Below are positions 18,433-29,209 of a stretch of DNA of 64,000 nt, in pieces. The number at the start of each line of letters is the position of its first letter. Within the stretch, counting starts at the first letter, position 1. A model generated the notes under the pieces. The model saw only the letters and a list, made by a program, of their open reading frames with translations, made no database searches and was not told the DNA's origin. The translations under genes were made by a program, and so were the position numbers. Source of the stretch: Qipengyuania intermedia. Lineage in GTDB: Bacteria > Pseudomonadota > Alphaproteobacteria > Sphingomonadales > Sphingomonadaceae. The DNA lies in NCBI RefSeq assembly GCF_019711615.1, contig NZ_JAIGNS010000001.1, positions 806,001 to 870,000 of the forward strand, written 5' to 3'.

Positions 18433-18897
18433 ATGGCCCTCGCGACCATCTCGTTCGGCGTTCTCGCCGCGCTTTCGTCTGTCGGTGCAATCACCGACAT
18501 CGTGTGGCGCAAGCTGCCGAACATTCTCTCATTGCTCCTGGCCCTGACCGGTCTCGGCCTGGCACTTGCCATGGGCGGCTGGGCGGCGCTGGGCTGGCAT
18601 GCCCTGCACGTGGTCGTTGCCTTCGTGATCGGCTATTGCATGTTCGTCTGGAATATATTCGGTGCGGGCGACGGCAAGTTCTACGCGGGGTCCGCAGCGT
18701 TTTTCCCCATTATGGACGCGCCTGCCCTGGCGCTGGCCATAGTCCTGTCAGGGGGCGTTCTCGCCCTTTTCTGGTTCACTCTCAAACGCTTCATCAAGGG
18801 GATGAAGCGCCGCAAGGATGACTTTGCAAAATTGCCCTACGGTGTCGCAATCGCGGTAGGTACTGTCGGATACGCCGCCCTGACCCTGCCGGCTTGA
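18433..18897 (+). CDS. cpaA: Tad prepilin peptidase (CpaA/TadV, A24 family)
   Basis: The 154-residue membrane protein contains the two catalytic aspartates of A24 peptidases: Asp22 in TDIVWRKLPN and Asp80 in GAGDGKFYA. Four to five membrane segments cover most of the chain. CpaA/TadV cleaves Flp prepilin and the TadE-type pseudopilins encoded in the same locus; it is about the size usual for stand-alone peptidases without a methylase domain. Confidence 0.93.
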   Translation: MALATISFGVLAALSSVGAITDIVWRKLPNILSLLLALTGLGLALAMGGWAALGWHALHVVVAFVIGYCMFVWNIFGAGDGKFYAGSAAFFPIMDAPALALAIVLSGGVLALFWFTLKRFIKGMKRRKDDFAKLPYGVAIAVGTVGYAALTLPA

Positions 18898-18899
18898 GC

Positions 18900-19550
18900 A
18901 TGGGTTCGGGCGTGACGATAATCGAACCGAGGAGGGCAAGGCAAAAAGCCACCCTCCTCGGCGTCGTCGCGGCATTCGCGCTGGCCGGGTTGGCCGTTGT
19001 CGGCGCGAACTCCAAAGAAAGCCGACCGGAGGGAGAGTTCGGCGTTTTTCGGGTCGCCCTTCAAGCGAGCCAGACAAAGACGAAGCTTCCACCGATTGAA
19101 CCATTGGTCCGCGAAGAGATCGGGCAGATCATTCCACCCGCCACCTCTCAATCGGAAGCGGAGATGCCAGACCCGATCGCACAGCCCTTGGCGCGAGAGG
19201 AGAAGGTGGCCGCAGGAGGGGGTGGAGATATCCTGAAGCTGTCCTACCGCCTTGAACCTGCATTCGACGCCGGGCCGGACGGCGTCGAGGTCCTAAAGCG
19301 GCTGGTCCGCGACGGAGCGGGCGAAACGGATTTGCCGATCTACCTGATGGGCGGAACGCGCGTCGAGATCGAGCGTGACAAGCTTGCCAGCGCACTTGCG
19401 GAACTCAAGCTCGACCGGCAGGTGGCCAACTTGCCCGATAAGCCCCGCCTTACTCTCGAAAACGTGCGAAGTTCGGGCGTCGATCTGAGCTATGACGCCA
19501 TTCGGGATCGTCTCGTTCTAAAGGCCGCACCCGAGGAGGCCCGGCCTTAG
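18900..19550 (+). CDS. Unknown membrane-anchored protein at the end of the Tad locus
   Basis: The frame opens at a TTG (18894) overlapping the cpaA stop, with the first ATG at 18900 (216 residues). Neither start has a clear ribosome site. One hydrophobic segment (about 18-37, ATLLGVVAAFALAGLAVVGA) is followed by a proline-rich linker (about 60-105) and a C-terminal domain with charged helices (RVEIERDKLASALAELKLDR). The topology suggests a bitopic protein with a periplasmic domain. I do not recognise the family. Its tight position behind cpaA on the same strand suggests co-transcription with the pilus genes. Confidence 0.7.
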   Translation: MGSGVTIIEPRRARQKATLLGVVAAFALAGLAVVGANSKESRPEGEFGVFRVALQASQTKTKLPPIEPLVREEIGQIIPPATSQSEAEMPDPIAQPLAREEKVAAGGGGDILKLSYRLEPAFDAGPDGVEVLKRLVRDGAGETDLPIYLMGGTRVEIERDKLASALAELKLDRQVANLPDKPRLTLENVRSSGVDLSYDAIRDRLVLKAAPEEARP

Positions 19551-19556
19551 CCGCCC

Positions 19557-20246
19557 CTAATCTTCTTCACCCCAATCGATCCGCACATCGACGCGGCTCT
19601 CGTCCACTCCTGCCGCATCGGCGATCCGGCGCCGGGCATCGCGGACAATGTCCGCCAGCGATCCCGATTCCAGCGCTTCGTTCTCGCGCACCGCAGGTGC
19701 GCCATAGACGAGTTCCAGCTCCGAAATTCCGAGTTCGACGGCGAGCCGCTGCATGGTGGTGTGGCGCGGTCGGACACGATCGCTTTCCCACTTCCACAAG
19801 GTCGGTTTGCTGACACCCGCCAACCCAGCGAGCGCTCGCATCGACAAACCCCGGTTCTTTCGCAGGCGCTTGATCCGTGAGCCCAGAGTTTCATTGTCGA
19901 CGCCGTGTGTCTCATCGGTCTGGCCTGATGCGAGATTGGCCGCCTCGACTTCCTCATCTGTCAGCTGGTTAGCAAAACTGCATCCATAAAGCTGGTCGTC
20001 GAACCAGACGACCTTCGCGACCACCGGACCCACTTTCGGGAGGACCACTTCGAGCGGGTCGTCGAGCGACAGCTTCGCGCTTGTCTTGACCAGCATGCCA
20101 CTTGGCGAAAGATTCAACACTTCCGCATCGAACGCACGCCCCGCCTGTCCAACCCCGGTATGAAGGCGCAGGACCAGTCGATTGGAACGACGCCGCGGGT
20201 CTTCGCTCCTCGCGGTGAATTCTGTAATTTCTGCTTCCTCGGCCAA
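19557..20246 (-). CDS. PilZ-domain / XRE-type HTH fusion regulator
   Basis: The C-terminus and two domains are clear; the start is not. A frame-compatible ATG lies at 20366, but codon use upstream of the TTG at 20246 looks non-coding (TTA, AGA, ACA, TCT), so the TTG (229 residues) is chosen. The N-terminal half is a PilZ domain with RRRSNR and then NLSPSG, matching the RxxxR and D/NxSxxG c-di-GMP-binding motifs. The C-terminal half has a helix-turn-helix of the XRE type (LGSRIKRLRKNRGLSMRALA ... KPTLWKWESDRVRP). It probably is a one-component, c-di-GMP-sensing DNA-binding protein. It converges on the Tad locus end, six bases away. Confidence 0.85.
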   Translation of the reverse strand: MAEEAEITEFTARSEDPRRRSNRLVLRLHTGVGQAGRAFDAEVLNLSPSGMLVKTSAKLSLDDPLEVVLPKVGPVVAKVVWFDDQLYGCSFANQLTDEEVEAANLASGQTDETHGVDNETLGSRIKRLRKNRGLSMRALAGLAGVSKPTLWKWESDRVRPRHTTMQRLAVELGISELELVYGAPAVRENEALESGSLADIVRDARRRIADAAGVDESRVDVRIDWGEED

Positions 20247-20400
20247 TCTAGTATTCTCGAAAAGTTCGTCTGTTTCACGGCACCGGTCCGTGATCGGCCC
20301 AGAGCCACCAGTGTGGCAAAGCGGTGCCAGTTTGTCACCGCGTAATCGAGCATGACCGACGGCCATTGGTTCGGACCTGCTCTTATCTTAACACGCGGCG

Positions 20401-21816
20401 ATGCAGGATGCACAGCACGATAGGCCCGCGTCTTCGGAGGTCGATGGCTGGCGCCGCGAATTTCGCGCAACGCTGAGGCTTGGCTGGCCTTTAGCGGCAG
20501 CGAACCTGCTCCAGATGCTGACCTATGCCGTCGACGTGATTTTCATCGCCCGGCTTGGCGAGGCTCAGTTGGCAGCTTCCGCACTGGCGATTGCACTGTT
20601 CGGGCTCGTTCTTTGGGCGTTGTCGGGCCTCACCGGTGCCGTGGCGCCGGTTGCCGCAGCCGAACTGGGAGCCCGTGCACCGGCGCTCAGGCCGGTCAGG
20701 CGAAGCGTGCGCATGGCAATGTGGCTGGCGGTCTTTGCCGGAGCGATAGGGATGGGATTGTGCCTCGCGCTCGGTCCGATCATGCGGATGACGGGCCAGG
20801 AGGCCGGGATCATCGACCTCGCGATCGAATACAACACGATCCTCGTGCTCTCTCTGATCCCCATGCTGTTCAACAATGTCCTGCGCAGCTTTGTATCGAC
20901 GCTGGACCGCCCCATTCTCGCAACAGCGATCACCGCCGGCGGCATCTTCGTCAACGCGCTGGCGAATTATGCATTCATATTCGGCAACCTCGGCGCGCCC
21001 GAGCTTGGCCTTCGCGGAGCGGCGGTCGCGACTATCATCACGACGATCACGACGCTGGCAGCATACATCCTCGTCATCCGCCTGGATCCGCGCCTTCACC
21101 GTTACCGTGTACTTGGTCGCTGGTGGTCGCCGGACTGGCCGCGCTTCATCCATATCGCACGGGTCGGAGCGCCGATCGCGCTGACAATCACCGCAGAGGC
21201 CGGGATATTCGGAGCAGCCGCATTTCTGATGGGCAACATCGGCGCAAGCCAGCTTGCCGCCCATACGGTGGCGCTCCAGATCGCCGCCCTCGCCTTCCAG
21301 GTGCCGTTTGGAATAGGGCAGGCTGCAACGATCCGGGTCGGCTACTTTTATGGCGCGCGCGATCCGGAAGGAATCAGGCGGGCGGGCTGGATGGCCATCG
21401 GCGTCGGAACCGGGTTCATGGCGATTACTGCACTGGCGATGATCGTGATCCCCAAACCCCTGATCGCGATCTATGTCGATCCTTGGGATCCGAAGAACGC
21501 GGTGCTGGTCGGCTTCGCGCTCAAATACATCGTCATCGCGGCCGCTTTCCAACTGTTCGACGGCATGCAGGCCGTGGCAGCCGGAGCCTTGCGCGGTCTG
21601 CAGGACACGCGGGTTCCGATGTGGATCGCAGCGTTCTCCTATTGGGTACCCGGTATCGGCACCGCCCTGGTGCTCGGCTTCTACACTCCGCTGGAAGGCA
21701 TCGGAGTGTGGATCGGCCTCGCAACTGGCCTCACTTTCGCAGCGGTCCTGCTGGGCTGGCGATGGCATCGTCGGGACCGGCTGGGCCTGACCGGCCTTGC
21801 ACGCTCACTCGACTAG
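20401..21816 (+). CDS. MATE family efflux transporter (NorM-like)
   Basis: The 471-residue protein has about 12 membrane segments in two homologous halves. Hallmark MATE regions include [20 protein letters not shown] near the start, the interhelical [14 protein letters not shown] motif near residue 200, and [20 protein letters not shown] in the second half. MATE proteins export cationic compounds using a Na+ or H+ gradient. The substrate cannot be predicted. The gene is monocistronic, with groES starting 188 bases downstream behind its own promoter. Confidence 0.92.
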   Translation: MQDAQHDRPASSEVDGWRREFRATLRLGWPLAAANLLQMLTYAVDVIFIARLGEAQLAASALAIALFGLVLWALSGLTGAVAPVAAAELGARAPALRPVRRSVRMAMWLAVFAGAIGMGLCLALGPIMRMTGQEAGIIDLAIEYNTILVLSLIPMLFNNVLRSFVSTLDRPILATAITAGGIFVNALANYAFIFGNLGAPELGLRGAAVATIITTITTLAAYILVIRLDPRLHRYRVLGRWWSPDWPRFIHIARVGAPIALTITAEAGIFGAAAFLMGNIGASQLAAHTVALQIAALAFQVPFGIGQAATIRVGYFYGARDPEGIRRAGWMAIGVGTGFMAITALAMIVIPKPLIAIYVDPWDPKNAVLVGFALKYIVIAAAFQLFDGMQAVAAGALRGLQDTRVPMWIAAFSYWVPGIGTALVLGFYTPLEGIGVWIGLATGLTFAAVLLGWRWHRRDRLGLTGLARSLD

Positions 21817-21906
21817 GTTCAGCGCTTCAGCCACAATTTCGCACGGCCCGGGTTGGCCTTGCCTCCTTGCACTCCAACCGAGCGAAAAAATCGGCATCGG
21901 AAGCTG

Positions 21907-21968
21907 TTGACTCGGCTTGGCAGCATCCCCATTTGCGCCCCGCTGGCACTCTCGACGTGGGAGTGCCA
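21907..21968 (+). promoter_or_regulatory. Heat-shock promoter with CIRCE operator for groESL
   Basis: A perfect inverted repeat, TGGCACTC (21944-21951), 9-base spacer, GAGTGCCA (21961-21968), matches the CIRCE operator bound by the HrcA repressor. Upstream, TTGACT (21907-21912) and CCCCATTT (21927-21934) resemble the RpoH (sigma-32) -35 and -10 consensus. Combined RpoH and HrcA/CIRCE control of groESL is known in alphaproteobacteria. The hrcA gene itself is not in the window. Confidence 0.88.
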
Positions 21969-22004
21969 ATTCAGGTATTCACTCTCAGTAGAAAGGTCAT
22001 CACC

Positions 22005-22292
22005 ATGGCATTTCGTCCGTTGCACGACCGAGTTCTCGTGCGCCGCATCGAAGCAGAAGAAAAGACCGCCGGCGGGATCATCATTCCCGACAGCGCCAAG
22101 GAAAAGCCGAGCGAAGGCGAAGTCGTCGCCGTGGGCAACGGCTCCAAGGCGGAAGACGGCACCGTGACCCCGCTCGACGTGAAGGCGGGTGACCGCGTTC
22201 TCTTCGGCAAGTGGTCCGGCACCGAGGTCAAGCTCGACGGCGAAGACCTGCTGATCATGAAGGAAAGCGACATCATGGGAATCATCGGCTGA
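22005..22292 (+). CDS. groES: Co-chaperonin GroES (Hsp10)
   Basis: The 95-residue product [20 protein letters not shown] is full length and contains the mobile-loop region ([20 protein letters not shown]) that contacts GroEL and the closing segment [14 protein letters not shown]. It forms the heptameric lid of the chaperonin. It follows the CIRCE operator by 36 bases and lies 53 bases upstream of groEL in one operon. Confidence 0.98.
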   Translation: MAFRPLHDRVLVRRIEAEEKTAGGIIIPDSAKEKPSEGEVVAVGNGSKAEDGTVTPLDVKAGDRVLFGKWSGTEVKLDGEDLLIMKESDIMGIIG

Positions 22293-22315
22293 TCGCCGAC
22301 CCCACCGCTTTCTAA

Positions 22316-23995
<1,680 letters not shown>

Positions 23996-24023
23996 GCCCA
24001 GCCGACCAGCCGACAGGCTAAGA

Positions 24024-24060
24024 AGAGGCCCGGCGGGAGCGATCCTGCCGGGCCTTTTCT
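24024..24060 (+). terminator. Terminator after groEL
   Basis: A 12-bp GC-rich stem (24026-24037 with 24044-24055, one G-U pair) is followed by TTTTCT. It also lies at the end of the convergent minus-strand gene at 24098 and may serve both directions. Confidence 0.85.
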
Positions 24061-24097
24061 ATTGTTCGTGACTTGGACCGTACAGACCTGCGGAGTA

Positions 24098-25123
24098 TCA
24101 GCTCTCGGCGGCCTCGGCAGCAGCGGCTCCCTCGATATCTGCATCGGGCGAGTTGGGATCGACGCAGACCTTGGCGATCAGCGGCAAGTGGTCCGAGCCC
24201 ACATCCTCTCCGATCTCCAGTTCTTCGACTTTCACGCCATTCTTCACGAAGATCTGGTCCAGCGGCCAGCCGATGAAGGGGTAATCGGCCGGAAATGTCG
24301 GGAAGCTGCCGCGACCCGCACGCGGGTCGAAATAGTCCCCCTCGCGGGCGAAGCGCGATGTCGTATCCGACCACGGCACGTCGTTGAAGTCGCCGATAGC
24401 CAGCACGTTTTCCAGCTCGTCCGGGGTCTTCGCACCCGCCTTGGCGATATTCGCATCGCGCGTTGCGGTCGATTCACCCGGCAGCGGCGGACGCGGATGC
24501 AGACCGATCAGCTCGAAACGCGCGCCGTCGCCCATGCGAAGCGTCGCATAGAGCGTGGGCGTGTTGGAACTGGTGTTCGCCACCATGTCAGCCCGATCGG
24601 TCCGCAACCTCGTGGCGAATGCCATCCCGTATTTATTCTCAAGCGGCATATCCAGGCGATAGGAGTAGCGTGACAGCTGCGGGGCAAGCTGCTCGACCCA
24701 CTTCTCGTTCGTTTCCATCAGCAGGAGGATGTCGGGGTCGATGCTATCGATCAGCCGCGCCGTGCGGTCATACTGATCGTTCGATTGCAGCACATTAAAA
24801 GCGAGCACACGGGCACAGCTCATCCCGTCTACTTCATCCGGCAGGGCGACCTGCGGCGAGGCCAAAGCCGTGTAGGGCCATAGCCGCCACAGGTTGATGC
24901 CGATGGTCACGAAAGCCAGCGCCAATGCCGTAATCCATCGCGGCTTGGCAAAGAAGATTGCCGCAACGCCGAAGATTCCGGCAAGGATCATCATCGGCTC
25001 GCGCAGGAAGTCGAGCATGCGGACAGCGCCGCGGTTGGTATCGTAAAGCGACACTAGCGACAGGATCAGGAAAAGCGCGAGAAATGCGAGAATCGCTTTC
25101 CCGGCAAGGCTCAGATTTTTCAA
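24098..25123 (-). CDS. Membrane-anchored endonuclease/exonuclease/phosphatase family protein
   Basis: The 341-residue protein has three N-terminal membrane segments (about 8-28, 40-58, 65-85). A DNase I-like EEP domain follows with LLLMETNEKW (metal-binding Glu), HPRPPLP, AIGDFNDVPWS (catalytic Asp/Asn) and the C-terminal GSDHLPL (catalytic His). The C-terminal tail is Ala/Glu-rich. The fold covers nucleases and phosphodiesterases including sphingomyelinase-like enzymes; the catalytic domain should face the periplasm. The substrate is unknown. It is convergent with groEL. Confidence 0.88.
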   Translation of the reverse strand: MKNLSLAGKAILAFLALFLILSLVSLYDTNRGAVRMLDFLREPMMILAGIFGVAAIFFAKPRWITALALAFVTIGINLWRLWPYTALASPQVALPDEVDGMSCARVLAFNVLQSNDQYDRTARLIDSIDPDILLLMETNEKWVEQLAPQLSRYSYRLDMPLENKYGMAFATRLRTDRADMVANTSSNTPTLYATLRMGDGARFELIGLHPRPPLPGESTATRDANIAKAGAKTPDELENVLAIGDFNDVPWSDTTSRFAREGDYFDPRAGRGSFPTFPADYPFIGWPLDQIFVKNGVKVEELEIGEDVGSDHLPLIAKVCVDPNSPDADIEGAAAAEAAES

Positions 25124-25201
25124 CGGTATTCCCCCACAGCCTTGAAAATGGCTCGGGGTTTATACCTCGGCGATCCGTGATTGTTCCGCTTGGAGGGGTA
25201 A

Positions 25202-27394
25202 TCAGCCCCCCTTGCGGCTCTCCTCTACCGCCCGGACCACTTCGTCGGGCCATGTCACCTGCGTCTGGGTTTGCGGGTTGAAGAGTCCGCCTTCGAATTG
25301 CGCCGCTTCCGCCGCCGCGATTTCCTCTGCGGTGAGGAATTCGCTCGGCTCGAGCGCGAAGATGTCGAGTCCGCGCGTGATCTCGGTCGCGTAGATTCGT
25401 CCGTTATACCAATACGCCGACCAGTAACCGCCGGTGACCAGTTGGTCTTCATCGATCGGACCACGGTCGAAATATGCGATTTCGAACGGATTTGCAGCAT
25501 CGGTGAAATCGATCACCGAAATGCCGCCTTGGTACCAGGCCTGCACGAAGATATCGCGGCCCGGGACCGGAATGATCGAGCCATTGTGCGCGACGCAGTT
25601 TTCCTTGTCGCTTTGCGGCGCGGGCAGCTTGTACGTGCCGCGATATTCGAGCTTTCCGTCCTCGAGCGCATAGAAAGCGTTGGCACCCCAGTCCATCGGA
25701 TCGCCCGCCTGGCAGCGCGGACGACCGCCCCCGCCCCACTCGTCGGTGAAGAGGACCGTGGAGCCGTCGTTGCTGAAAGTGGCGGAGTGCCAATAGGCAA
25801 AGCCCTTGTCGGTCACGTCGGCAATCCGGACCGGTTTGCGCGGGTCGGAAATGTCCATGATGATGCCATTGCCCGAACAGGCACCGGCGGCGAGGTTCTT
25901 GGCCGGGAAAACCGTGATGTCGTGACATTGGTTCGTGACATTGGTGTCCTGCGTGCCTTCGCCGTGATTGCCACCACGCCACAGGCCGGCGATCTGCCCG
26001 TCGGTCGCAAAAACACGCGGGCTATCGACGATCCGCGCAGCGGCCGGATTGGCGACCGGGATCTCGATTACGTCGATGCTGAAAAGGGCGGTTTCGTCGC
26101 CTGCGGTATCGAAGCAGCCGGCCAGCTCCTCGTCATCGCGGACATAAGACGTCCCCGAATTGTAGAGCACGATCGTCTCGTCATCGGCGGAGACGATGGA
26201 ATGGGTGTGGCTCCCGCGACAGGTCTGGACGAGACCGACCTGCCGGGGCCGCGTAATGTCCGAAATGTCAAAGATGCGGATACCGCGGAAACGGTCTTCG
26301 CTGACCTTTCCATCAACGCCCTGCAGGCCGCAATCGACGCGCGCGCGGCTGTCCTGGACGCTCATGACCAGAAGGTCGCCGACGATGGAGACGTCGCCCT
26401 GACCGCCCGGGCAAACCGTTGAACTAACCAGCTGCGGAACGCCATCATCGCCTAGGCGGTAGGCGTTGAAGCCGTGATAGCTGCCCGCCACCAACAGATC
26501 GCCCGAAAAGGCCATGTCGGTATTGGCGAAGTCCAGCAGCGACCCGCGCTTGCCGAACTGCGGCTTGTCCTCTTCCTCGTCGTCGTCCTTCTTGGCATCG
26601 CTCTCTTCTTCGTCCTTTTCGATCAGCGGCTGCAATTGCGCCGGATTTTTGGGATCGAAGAAGCCTGCCGGCTTGGGCTGGGCCGCAACGAGGCGCAGGC
26701 CGGAGATCGCTTCGCCCGCATCACGCAGGCCGGCGGTCAGCGTCGCTCTCGGATCGCTGGACAGCTGGGCGAGCAACGCGTTCATACGGTCGATCTCGGC
26801 CTGCTGGTCGCTGACCACGTCATTGGTGAACTCGAACATCACCGGCTCGTAGGCACTGCCGGGCGCTTCGTGCAGGGTCTTGACCATTGTGAGTGCACCC
26901 TTGTGATGCTCGATCATCAGGCGCAGGAATTGGCGGTCGAAATCCGTTCCGCTCGATGCTGTCAATTCGGCAAGTTGGGCAGGCGTTGCCATGCCCTTCA
27001 TGATCGAATGGCCTGCGTGGCCCGCATGCATGGAATGGTCCATCGCAATCGCTTCGCCGCGCGCTTCCAGCCACTCGGTCATGAACGCGATTTCGTCCTT
27101 CTGGGTGGCGAGAATCCCTGCCGCAATTTTGCTCACCGCATCGTTGCTGGTGCGATCACCGGCCAGTTCGGCCATCTGCACCGCCTGACGGTGGTGGGTA
27201 ATCATGCCCTGCATGAAAGCGACGTCGCCCGGGGAATAGGAAGTGTCGGCAAGGGCAATCGCCTCTTCCCGGTCGATCACGCGCGGAGCCTCGCCCGGCG
27301 CTCCCGGCAGGACGATCGGCACTTCCTGCGCCAGCGCTGCGTGCGAAGTCGTGAGCAGCATGCCTGCAGCAAGAGTGCGAAGTGTCGTGTTCAT
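25202..27394 (-). CDS. Secreted DUF305 plus LVIVD beta-propeller protein
   Basis: The ATG at 27394 has AAGAGGA upstream and opens a signal peptide (MNTTLRTLAAGMLLTTSHAA, cleavage after ALA), giving 730 residues. The N-terminal third holds two DUF305-type helical motifs, MQGMITHHRQAVQM and LMIEHHKGALTMVK, with paired histidines suited to metal binding. A very acidic linker (KDEEESDAKKDDDEEED) follows. The C-terminal ~450 residues contain LVIVD-type propeller repeats (DISDITRPRQVG, DISDPRKPVRIAD, VIDFTDAANPFEIAYFD). Both families are poorly characterised. A periplasmic or extracellular metal-related role is plausible but inferred. Confidence 0.85.
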   Translation of the reverse strand: MNTTLRTLAAGMLLTTSHAALAQEVPIVLPGAPGEAPRVIDREEAIALADTSYSPGDVAFMQGMITHHRQAVQMAELAGDRTSNDAVSKIAAGILATQKDEIAFMTEWLEARGEAIAMDHSMHAGHAGHSIMKGMATPAQLAELTASSGTDFDRQFLRLMIEHHKGALTMVKTLHEAPGSAYEPVMFEFTNDVVSDQQAEIDRMNALLAQLSSDPRATLTAGLRDAGEAISGLRLVAAQPKPAGFFDPKNPAQLQPLIEKDEEESDAKKDDDEEEDKPQFGKRGSLLDFANTDMAFSGDLLVAGSYHGFNAYRLGDDGVPQLVSSTVCPGGQGDVSIVGDLLVMSVQDSRARVDCGLQGVDGKVSEDRFRGIRIFDISDITRPRQVGLVQTCRGSHTHSIVSADDETIVLYNSGTSYVRDDEELAGCFDTAGDETALFSIDVIEIPVANPAAARIVDSPRVFATDGQIAGLWRGGNHGEGTQDTNVTNQCHDITVFPAKNLAAGACSGNGIIMDISDPRKPVRIADVTDKGFAYWHSATFSNDGSTVLFTDEWGGGGRPRCQAGDPMDWGANAFYALEDGKLEYRGTYKLPAPQSDKENCVAHNGSIIPVPGRDIFVQAWYQGGISVIDFTDAANPFEIAYFDRGPIDEDQLVTGGYWSAYWYNGRIYATEITRGLDIFALEPSEFLTAEEIAAAEAAQFEGGLFNPQTQTQVTWPDEVVRAVEESRKGG

Positions 27395-27601
27395 GTCAGT
27401 CCTCTTTGAATCCCAAACCCTTGGCGCGCATAGTCCCGACGCCGCGAAGCGGGTCAAGCGCAAAGGTCGGGTGGCTATGTCGCTGGTCGATCATCGTCGG
27501 CAGTCCGGCGAAGTGCGACCGGATGACCATCATGTGGCGGACCAAATCGGGCGCTGGCTCGTTGGTGGGATGAACTGGAATAAACATCCGAGGAGAAACC
27601 G

Positions 27602-28009
27602 ATGAAAGTGCCCCACAAGGCGCATGTCGCAATCGTCGACGGCGAAACATTCACGATCATGAGGAACAACGGCAAGCCGTTCGAACCCAAGCTTGGCGAA
27701 GCGACGAAGCCCGATCTCAGCCCCAGCAATTTCAGCGCCGGCGTCCGCCATCAGGACGATATGGGCCAACGCACGGGCGCTACAGATCTCAATGAACTCG
27801 CGCATGGCGCGGCCGCGGCCGAATGGCTGAACGCGAAGGCGATTTCGGGAGAGATTACCGACGTGCTGGTGATTGCCGATCCCAAGACGCTCGGCGAGAT
27901 GCGACGCCATTATCACAGCGAACTGGAAAAGCGCCTGGTCGGTGAAATCAACAAGACCGTGACCGGCGAGACGACCGAGCAGATCGAAAAGGTTATTGCC
28001 GCGTCATAA
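27602..28009 (+). CDS. Host attachment family protein
   Basis: The 135-residue protein, starting after a strong AGGAGAAACCG ribosome site, matches the small proteobacterial 'host attachment protein' family: an N-terminal AHVAIVDGETFTIMRNNGKP and a C-terminal DVLVIADPKTLGEMRRHYHS with K-TVTGETTEQIE. The fold resembles the release-factor-like baeRF group. The family name comes from an Agrobacterium phenotype, and the molecular function is not established. No signal peptide or membrane segment is present. A strong hairpin follows. Confidence 0.85.
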   Translation: MKVPHKAHVAIVDGETFTIMRNNGKPFEPKLGEATKPDLSPSNFSAGVRHQDDMGQRTGATDLNELAHGAAAAEWLNAKAISGEITDVLVIADPKTLGEMRRHYHSELEKRLVGEINKTVTGETTEQIEKVIAAS

Positions 28010-28038
28010 TTGCCGAAAGCCCCCTATAAAAAACAACG

Positions 28039-28080
28039 AGCGCCCGCGCGACACATTCTGTCGCGCGGGCGCTTGCGTTT
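28039..28080 (+). terminator. Strong hairpin terminator
   Basis: A perfect 15-bp stem (28039-28053 with 28059-28073) encloses a 5-base loop. The downstream T-run is weak (TGCGTTTCG), so termination efficiency is uncertain. It lies 30 bases after the host-attachment-family gene. Confidence 0.75.
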
Positions 28081-28135
28081 CGACCGAGAGTTTCGTTAAG
28101 CAACGCCTAACCAAGGACTTGCTAGATAGGTGGGC

Positions 28136-29158
28136 ATGCGGATGAGGAAACTAGGCAAGATACTTGTGACGGCGGCTCTGGCAGTCGGCGCGGCAACTGG
28201 CGCAAACGCGCAAACCACGAACTACCAGGCACAATTCGACCAGATGCTCGGCACGCAGGAGCGCGCGCCGCAGACGTTCGAGGCTATCTACGAAAACGCG
28301 CTCGAACAGACCATCGCCGAACTCGCCGATGGCTCGAACGGGCGGATCGGCGTTGCTGCAGTCGATCTTTCGACCGGCAAGACGGTTTCGGTGCTTGGCG
28401 ACCAGCTTTTCCCGATGGCAAGCACGAGCAAAATTGCCGTGGCAGCGACGTTCCTCGAAGGCGTCGAAAAGGGCAAATGGAGCCTGACGAGCGAGTTTCC
28501 GCTGCTGCTTCCGCGCCGTTCCGCGAAATTCTCCAGTCCGCGCGCACCCGTCTACGAGGGCGAGTACATGAAGGCGATCGACCTGATCGAAATCATGATC
28601 ACGCGGTCGAGTAACCCGGCAACCGATGCGTTGTTGCGGGTCGTCGGTGGCCCTGACGCGGTAAACGGCTGGATGCGCAGGCAGGGTATCGATCAATTCA
28701 GCATCGACCGCGACATCGCCACCCTTGTGCGCGACGATGGTGAATACGACCCGGCACAGCACATCGATCCGCGCGATGCAGCAACACCCAACGCGATGCT
28801 CGAACTCCTGACCGGCCTCTATCAGGGCAAGTACCTGTCGGCAGAGAGCCGCCGCGTATTGCTTGGTGCGATGAGCCGGACGCGGACCGGCAAGCGCCGT
28901 ATTCCGGCTCTCATGCCGGCAAGTGTGAAGGTGAGCCACAAGACCGGATCGCTCAACAATACTTCGAGTGACGTCGGAATCCTCGAGACTCCGGATGGAC
29001 GCGCAGTGGCGGTCGCCATCTATGTGACGGGCCAGGGCTCGCGCCTCAATCGCGAAGCCAAGATCGCCCAGATCGCCCGCGCCCTTCACGATGGCTATTC
29101 TGCCCAAAGCGGCCAGCGCAAGCGCGTCTGGACGAACGCGGAACACAACGGCGGTTAG
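28136..29158 (+). CDS. Class A beta-lactamase-like serine hydrolase
   Basis: A GTG (28130) and ATGs at 28136 and 28142 are all possible starts; 28136 fits the AGG spacing best (340 residues). The signal peptide ends ANA before QTTNY. The active-site motifs are present: Ser96-Thr-Ser-Lys99 (SxxK), Ser158-Ser-Asn160 (SxN) and Lys269-Thr-Gly271 (KTG). The omega-loop Glu of class A enzymes is not in the expected spacing: the region reads DDGEYDPAQHIDPRDAATP. It may therefore be a divergent beta-lactamase or a related D,D-peptidase/esterase-like hydrolase rather than an efficient resistance enzyme. Confidence 0.85.
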   Translation: MRMRKLGKILVTAALAVGAATGANAQTTNYQAQFDQMLGTQERAPQTFEAIYENALEQTIAELADGSNGRIGVAAVDLSTGKTVSVLGDQLFPMASTSKIAVAATFLEGVEKGKWSLTSEFPLLLPRRSAKFSSPRAPVYEGEYMKAIDLIEIMITRSSNPATDALLRVVGGPDAVNGWMRRQGIDQFSIDRDIATLVRDDGEYDPAQHIDPRDAATPNAMLELLTGLYQGKYLSAESRRVLLGAMSRTRTGKRRIPALMPASVKVSHKTGSLNNTSSDVGILETPDGRAVAVAIYVTGQGSRLNREAKIAQIARALHDGYSAQSGQRKRVWTNAEHNGG

Positions 29159-29209
29159 TTTCCTTGCTGCAAGCCCGATGCCGCTAAGGTTTCGAGATAA
29201 TGCTCAGGC

